Below are positions 8,863-11,939 of a stretch of 11,939 nucleotides of DNA, piece by piece (positions within the stretch are counted from its first letter, which is position 1; every line of letters starts with the position of its first letter). Under the pieces are notes generated by a model. It saw only the letters and a program-made list of their open reading frames with translations, made no database searches and was not told the origin of the DNA. Both the position numbers and the translations under genes were made by a program. Origin of the DNA: an uncultured Actinomycetes bacterium (lineage in GTDB: Bacteria > Actinomycetota > Thermoleophilia > Solirubrobacterales > Thermoleophilaceae); the NCBI GenBank assembly GCA_946481495.1, contig CAMLNW010000063.1, positions 1 to 11,939 on the forward strand. The letters are read 5' to 3'.

Positions 8863-10269
8863 ATGGCCAAGGACGACCGCTCGATACCCAAGGGGAGGGT
8901 GCGCCGGACGGCTCAGGTCGGCACGGTAATCGGCAGTCAGGGAGCGCGTTGGGCTGGGACGCGCGCGGCCAATCTGGCGCGTTCGAAGGAGGAGGCGGCG
9001 GCGCAGCTCGACAAACGTCACCTGGAGGCGGCCGAGCGGATGGTCGACACGCTCGGGACGATGAAGGGCGCGGCGATGAAGATCGGCCAGCTCGCCTCGT
9101 TCGTCGACACCGACTTCCTGCCCGACGAGTACCGCGAGCTGTACCAGGACAAGCTGGCGAACCTGCGCTCCGAGGCGCCGCCGATGCCCTGGGACCAGGT
9201 CCGCAAGGTGCTCGACGAGGAGTGGGAGGAGCCGGTCGAGGAGCTGTTCGAGGAGTTCGAGCACGAGGCCGCCGCGGCGGCCTCGATCGGCCAGGTCCAC
9301 CGGGCGACGCTGCCCGACGGCCGCCGCGTGGCGGTGAAGATCCAGTATCCGGGCGTCGCCGAGGCGCTGCGCGCCGACATGCAGAACGCCGGCATGATCA
9401 TGCGGCTGGCGAAGGCGATCGCGCCGGGGCTCGACGCCAAGGCGGCAGCCGCCGAGCTCAAGGAGCGCGTGCTCGAGGAGCTCGACTACGAGTACGAGGC
9501 GCAGAACCAGCGCGCCTTCTCACGCGGCTACCGCGGTCACCCGTTCATCTACGTGCCGGACGTGATCACGCGCCTGTCGCGCGGACGGGTGCTGGTCACG
9601 GAGTGGGTGGACGGCGTCGGCTTCGACGCCGTCAAGGCGCTGTCGCAGGCCGAGCGCGACCGCTTCGGCGAGATCGTCTTCCGCTTCTGCTTCGGCTCGA
9701 TCTTCCACCTGCTGCACTTCAACGCCGACGTCCACCCCGGCAACTACCTGCTGATGGAGGACGGCCGCGTCGCCTTCCTCGACTTCGGCATGACCAAGCA
9801 GCTCGACCGCGAGCAGGTGGCGCTTGAGATCGCGGCGATCGACGCCGCGGCCGAGCGCGACCCGGAGCGGCTGCGCGTCGCCTTGCACGAGCTCGGCTTC
9901 CTCAAGGACCCGAGCAAGGTCGACGCCGAGCGGCTGATGGGTCACGTCGAGGCGGTCGGCGGCTGGTACATGGAGGACCGCGAGCTGACGATCGACTCGC
10001 GGCGCGTGATGCGGGCGATCAGCGCCGCGTCCGACCCGCGCTCGGAGTACTACGACCTGATGCGGCGTGAGAACGTGCCCGCGAACGAGCTGATGGGCCG
10101 GCGGATGGAGCTCGGGATGCTCGCCGTCCTCGGTCAGCTCGGCGCCACCCGCAACTGGTACCGGATCGGCCGCGAGTGGTGGTTCGGCGACGAGCCCGCG
10201 ACCGAGCTCGGCCGCGCCGAGTGGGATTACTTCGAGGCTAGAGGCCTGGCTTGGTCGTCATATCGATGA
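8863..10269 (+). CDS. ABC1/UbiB/ADCK-family atypical kinase
   Basis: Member of the ABC1 (UbiB/COQ8) protein-kinase-like family; characterised members act in isoprenoid quinone or lipid metabolism as ATPases. Numbered from the ATG at 8863 (468 aa), it has the KxGQ motif as KIGQ (73-76) and an Ala-rich loop AAAAASIGQVHRA (136-148). The lysine of VAVKIQYPGV is K159, followed by ELDYEYEAQN (206-215), NADVHPGN (287-294; family usually DPHPGN) and LDFG (306-309) with the metal-binding Asp307. All atypical-kinase hallmarks are intact. I prefer the ATG at 8863 to the GTG at 8854 because AGGGTG is 6 nt upstream, or because TAGGGT would place the transcript start there. It is the only clear plus-strand gene and its last 32 bp overlap the convergent DUF2269 gene. 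The substrate is not deducible; the adjacent membrane-protein gene gives at most a weak hint of membrane work. Confidence 0.93.
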   Translation: MAKDDRSIPKGRVRRTAQVGTVIGSQGARWAGTRAANLARSKEEAAAQLDKRHLEAAERMVDTLGTMKGAAMKIGQLASFVDTDFLPDEYRELYQDKLANLRSEAPPMPWDQVRKVLDEEWEEPVEELFEEFEHEAAAAASIGQVHRATLPDGRRVAVKIQYPGVAEALRADMQNAGMIMRLAKAIAPGLDAKAAAAELKERVLEELDYEYEAQNQRAFSRGYRGHPFIYVPDVITRLSRGRVLVTEWVDGVGFDAVKALSQAERDRFGEIVFRFCFGSIFHLLHFNADVHPGNYLLMEDGRVAFLDFGMTKQLDREQVALEIAAIDAAAERDPERLRVALHELGFLKDPSKVDAERLMGHVEAVGGWYMEDRELTIDSRRVMRAISAASDPRSEYYDLMRRENVPANELMGRRMELGMLAVLGQLGATRNWYRIGREWWFGDEPATELGRAEWDYFEARGLAWSSYR

Positions 10270-10711
10270 TGACCAGAACGAGGATCAGGATCTCGATCGA
10301 GTTGACGAGCAGCGCCTGACGGACGTTCGCGACGACGCCAGGAGCGGTCGGCCCCTCGGCCGCGACGAGCGCCTGCAGCTTCTTGTCCTGCGGGCCGTAG
10401 TAGCCGATCCCGACGAGGAAGCTGATGATCCAGCCGAGGAAGCCGAGCGTGATCCAGAGCTGTGAGAACTCAGCACCTGACTCCACCTGATTCACAAGCA
10501 GGATGCCGGCGACCAGCAAGACCAGCGACACCGGCGCGTAGAGCCGCAGCCCGATGAGGTTGACCTCCTCGGAGAACTTGTAGATCTCCTGCGGATCGTT
10601 CCGTTTGAGCACTCTGCGGCCGAGGATGTGCATCGCGATGCCGCCGCCGACCCAGATGACGGCTGCCAGGACATGGATCGTCAGGAGAAACTCGTACATG
10701 GCGACGACCAT
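10238..10711 (-). CDS. DUF2269-type four-helix integral membrane protein
   Basis: Uncharacterised small membrane protein, 157 aa. Four hydrophobic segments are visible: about 6-30 (FLLTIHVLAAVIWVGGGIAM), 52-74, 86-105 and 133-151. A basic cytoplasmic-looking stretch (GRRVLKRNDP) follows the first. The HVLAAVIWVGGG signature with its His resembles the DUF2269 family, seen near cytochrome and copper-type membrane proteins. Any haem or metal role is speculation. Met5 (ATG at 10699, MYEFLL) matches the family start better than Met1; neither has a Shine-Dalgarno. It begins 21 nt after the prs stop, so it is probably co-transcribed with glmU-prs. Its 3' end overlaps the convergent ABC1 gene by 32 bp. 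Confidence 0.8.
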   Translation of the reverse strand: MVVAMYEFLLTIHVLAAVIWVGGGIAMHILGRRVLKRNDPQEIYKFSEEVNLIGLRLYAPVSLVLLVAGILLVNQVESGAEFSQLWITLGFLGWIISFLVGIGYYGPQDKKLQALVAAEGPTAPGVVANVRQALLVNSIEILILVLVIIDMTTKPGL

Positions 10712-10712
10712 A

Positions 10713-10726
10713 TCCGCGTTGGCGGA
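10713..10726 (-). repeat. Small hairpin between prs and the DUF2269 gene
   Basis: TCCGC-GTTG-GCGGA (plus strand) is a perfect 5-bp stem with a 4-nt loop filling most of the 21-nt gap and ending next to the first possible ATG. It is too short to be a confident terminator but could hinder ribosome loading at Met1 and favour Met5. Confidence 0.3.
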
Positions 10727-10732
10727 CGCGGT

Positions 10733-11764
10733 CTAGAAGAGCTGGTTCTCGCCCTCGAAGATCTCCGAGACGGAGTCGTCGAGGAAGATGCGGCGGATCG
10801 AGTCGGTGAGGATGTCGGCGCTGGTCAGCACCTGGATCCGCTCCGGAGCGCCGTCGCGCAACGGGATCGTGTCGGTGACGACGATCCCGGCGAGCGGCGA
10901 GGCCTCGAGCGTCGCGAAGGCGTTGCCTGAGAAGACACCGTGGGTGGCAACCGCGTAGACCTTCGAGGCGCCCTCGTCGAGGACGGTCTGGGCGGCGGCG
11001 CTGAGTGTGCCGCCAGTGTCGATGATGTCGTCGACGATCACCGCGACCTTGTCCTTGACGTCGCCGATCACATAGCCGATCTCGGCGACCTGGTGGGTCG
11101 GGCGCTCCTTCTCGAGCAGCGCGTACGGGGCGCCTACCTTCTGCGCGAACTTGCGCACGAGCTTCACGCGGCCGGCGTCGGGAGCGATGATCACGAGGTC
11201 CTGGCCGGCGAGCTGGTCGCTGACGAACTGGGTCAGGATCGGCATTGCGGTCATGTGGTCGACCGGCTTCGAGAAGAAGCCCTGCATCTGGCCGGCGTGG
11301 AGGTCCATCGTGACGAGCCGGTCGATGCCCGCGGTCTCGAGGATCTCTGCGACCAGACGCGCGGATATCGGCTCGCGCGGCGCTGACTTCTTGTCCTGGC
11401 GCGAGTAGCCGTACCAGGGAGTGACGGCGATGATCCGGTGCGCCGAGGCGTGCTTGGCCGCGTGGACCATGACCATCAGCTCCATCAGGGAGTCGTTGAC
11501 GGTCATGTCGTGCTCGTCGCTGCCGGCGATCGAGGCGACGATGAACAGGTCGGCACCGCGGATCGAGTCGGCGTAGCGGCAGTAGACCTCGCCGTCGGAG
11601 AAGGTCTTGAGGCCGGCGTCGGCGATGTCGACGCCGAGGTTGTCGGCGATCTTCGCGCCGAGCGCCTGCGTGGCGCGGCCAGCGGCGACCATCAGTCGCT
11701 TGTCGTAGCTGGCCGGGATGAATGTCCCAGCGGTCAGCTCCGTGTCGGTGGCGATCGCGCTCAT
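10733..11764 (-). CDS. prs: Ribose-phosphate pyrophosphokinase (PRPP synthetase)
   Basis: Makes 5-phosphoribosyl-1-pyrophosphate from ribose 5-phosphate and ATP, feeding purine, pyrimidine, NAD, His and Trp synthesis; in actinobacteria PRPP also supplies arabinan precursors. The 343-aa protein has FSDGEVY (55-61), the catalytic flexible-loop region [17 protein letters not shown] (116-132), the PRPP-synthase signature [11 protein letters not shown] (154-164) and PDAG (195-198). The PRPP-binding loop is [11 protein letters not shown] (244-254), with DTGGT in place of the common DTAGT. It is about 20 residues longer at the N-terminus than the shortest homologues. Its ATG overlaps the upstream glmU stop (ATGA), a sign of translational coupling; only the purine-rich GAAAGAG is upstream. 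The UDP-GlcNAc/PRPP pairing glmU-prs is conserved in Bacillus and Mycobacterium. Confidence 0.97.
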   Translation of the reverse strand: MSAIATDTELTAGTFIPASYDKRLMVAAGRATQALGAKIADNLGVDIADAGLKTFSDGEVYCRYADSIRGADLFIVASIAGSDEHDMTVNDSLMELMVMVHAAKHASAHRIIAVTPWYGYSRQDKKSAPREPISARLVAEILETAGIDRLVTMDLHAGQMQGFFSKPVDHMTAMPILTQFVSDQLAGQDLVIIAPDAGRVKLVRKFAQKVGAPYALLEKERPTHQVAEIGYVIGDVKDKVAVIVDDIIDTGGTLSAAAQTVLDEGASKVYAVATHGVFSGNAFATLEASPLAGIVVTDTIPLRDGAPERIQVLTSADILTDSIRRIFLDDSVSEIFEGENQLF

Positions 11765-11939
11765 CCCCGCTCTTTCTCGATCCGCTCCGTGTAGCCGTCG
11801 ACGTTCTTCTGCTCTGGCCGCGAGATTCCGAGCGCACCGGGCGGAACGTCCTCGGAGATCACCGACCCGGCCCCAATATACGCCCCGTCGCCGACGGTGA
11901 CGGCTTCGAGGGCCGCCTTCGAGGCCGCCGAGGCCGGGC
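11761..11939 (-). CDS. glmU: GlmU C-terminal fragment (bifunctional UDP-GlcNAc pyrophosphorylase/acetyltransferase)
   Basis: GlmU acetylates glucosamine-1-phosphate and then uridylylates it to UDP-GlcNAc, the peptidoglycan precursor. Only the last 58 complete codons are in the window; the gene enters from the right edge. They read hexapeptide-type [15 protein letters not shown], then [22 protein letters not shown] and ERIEKERG before TGA, matching the end of the left-handed beta-helix acetyltransferase domain. The stop overlaps the prs ATG (ATGA). The first dozen residues ([12 protein letters not shown]) do not fit the usual 'FIGS...LVAP' coil and coincide with a 13-bp imperfect repeat. Another hexapeptide transferase is possible, but the glmU-prs context makes GlmU the best call. 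Confidence 0.78.
   Translation of the reverse strand, partial: PASAASKAALEAVTVGDGAYIGAGSVISEDVPPGALGISRPEQKNVDGYTERIEKERG

Noticed and set aside
10470..11837. Alternative minus-strand frame of about 455 codons across prs
   Set aside because: Highly Arg-rich with no domain, and it overlaps the fully conserved PRPP synthetase frame.

Overview
The window looks like a stretch of chromosome from a high-G+C actinobacterium, most likely a Thermoleophilia/Solirubrobacterales-type organism. Three things point there. The third codon positions are strongly GC-rich. Shine-Dalgarno sites are sparse and some genes look leaderless. The secreted protein at 5564-7453 ends in a Cys-containing 'FTLSE...SGR...PG.YR....ATDAAGN' module of the kind I associate with that class. 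The class assignment is inference; Actinomycetota is fairly safe.

Layout from high to low coordinates, the direction in which most genes are read: the 3' end of glmU (11761-11939) overlaps prs (10733-11764) by ATGA. A four-helix DUF2269-type membrane protein (10238-10711) follows. An ABC1/UbiB-family kinase gene (8863-10269) is the only clear plus-strand gene; it meets the membrane gene tail to tail with a 32-bp overlap. It diverges from rplY/ctc (8123-8818) across only 44 bp. The minus-strand run then continues through pth (7511-8113), a secreted seven-bladed beta-propeller protein (5564-7453), mfd (2068-5481), a PrsA/SurA-like foldase lipoprotein (784-1983), mazG (105-779) and the first 20 codons of eno (1-60).

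The order glmU-prs-rplY/ctc-pth-mfd-mazG-eno matches an old housekeeping neighbourhood known from Mycobacterium, and largely from Bacillus. The genes cover PRPP and cell-wall precursor supply, 5S rRNA-bound L25, peptidyl-tRNA recycling, transcription-coupled repair, extracytoplasmic folding, nucleotide-pool cleaning and glycolysis. The lineage-specific additions are the DUF2269 gene, the inverted ABC1 kinase, the beta-propeller gene and the foldase.

I see no mobile element, CRISPR array, rRNA, tRNA or defence system, and no stretch above 100 bp without a gene. No convincing new multi-gene system is present. The best second looks are small: a strong hairpin between the beta-propeller gene and mfd with a -10-like TAGAAT in its loop; an inverted repeat abutting the beta-propeller gene's ribosome binding site; a palindrome in the 44-bp divergent promoter; and an internally duplicated basic insertion in the beta-propeller protein's C-terminal module.
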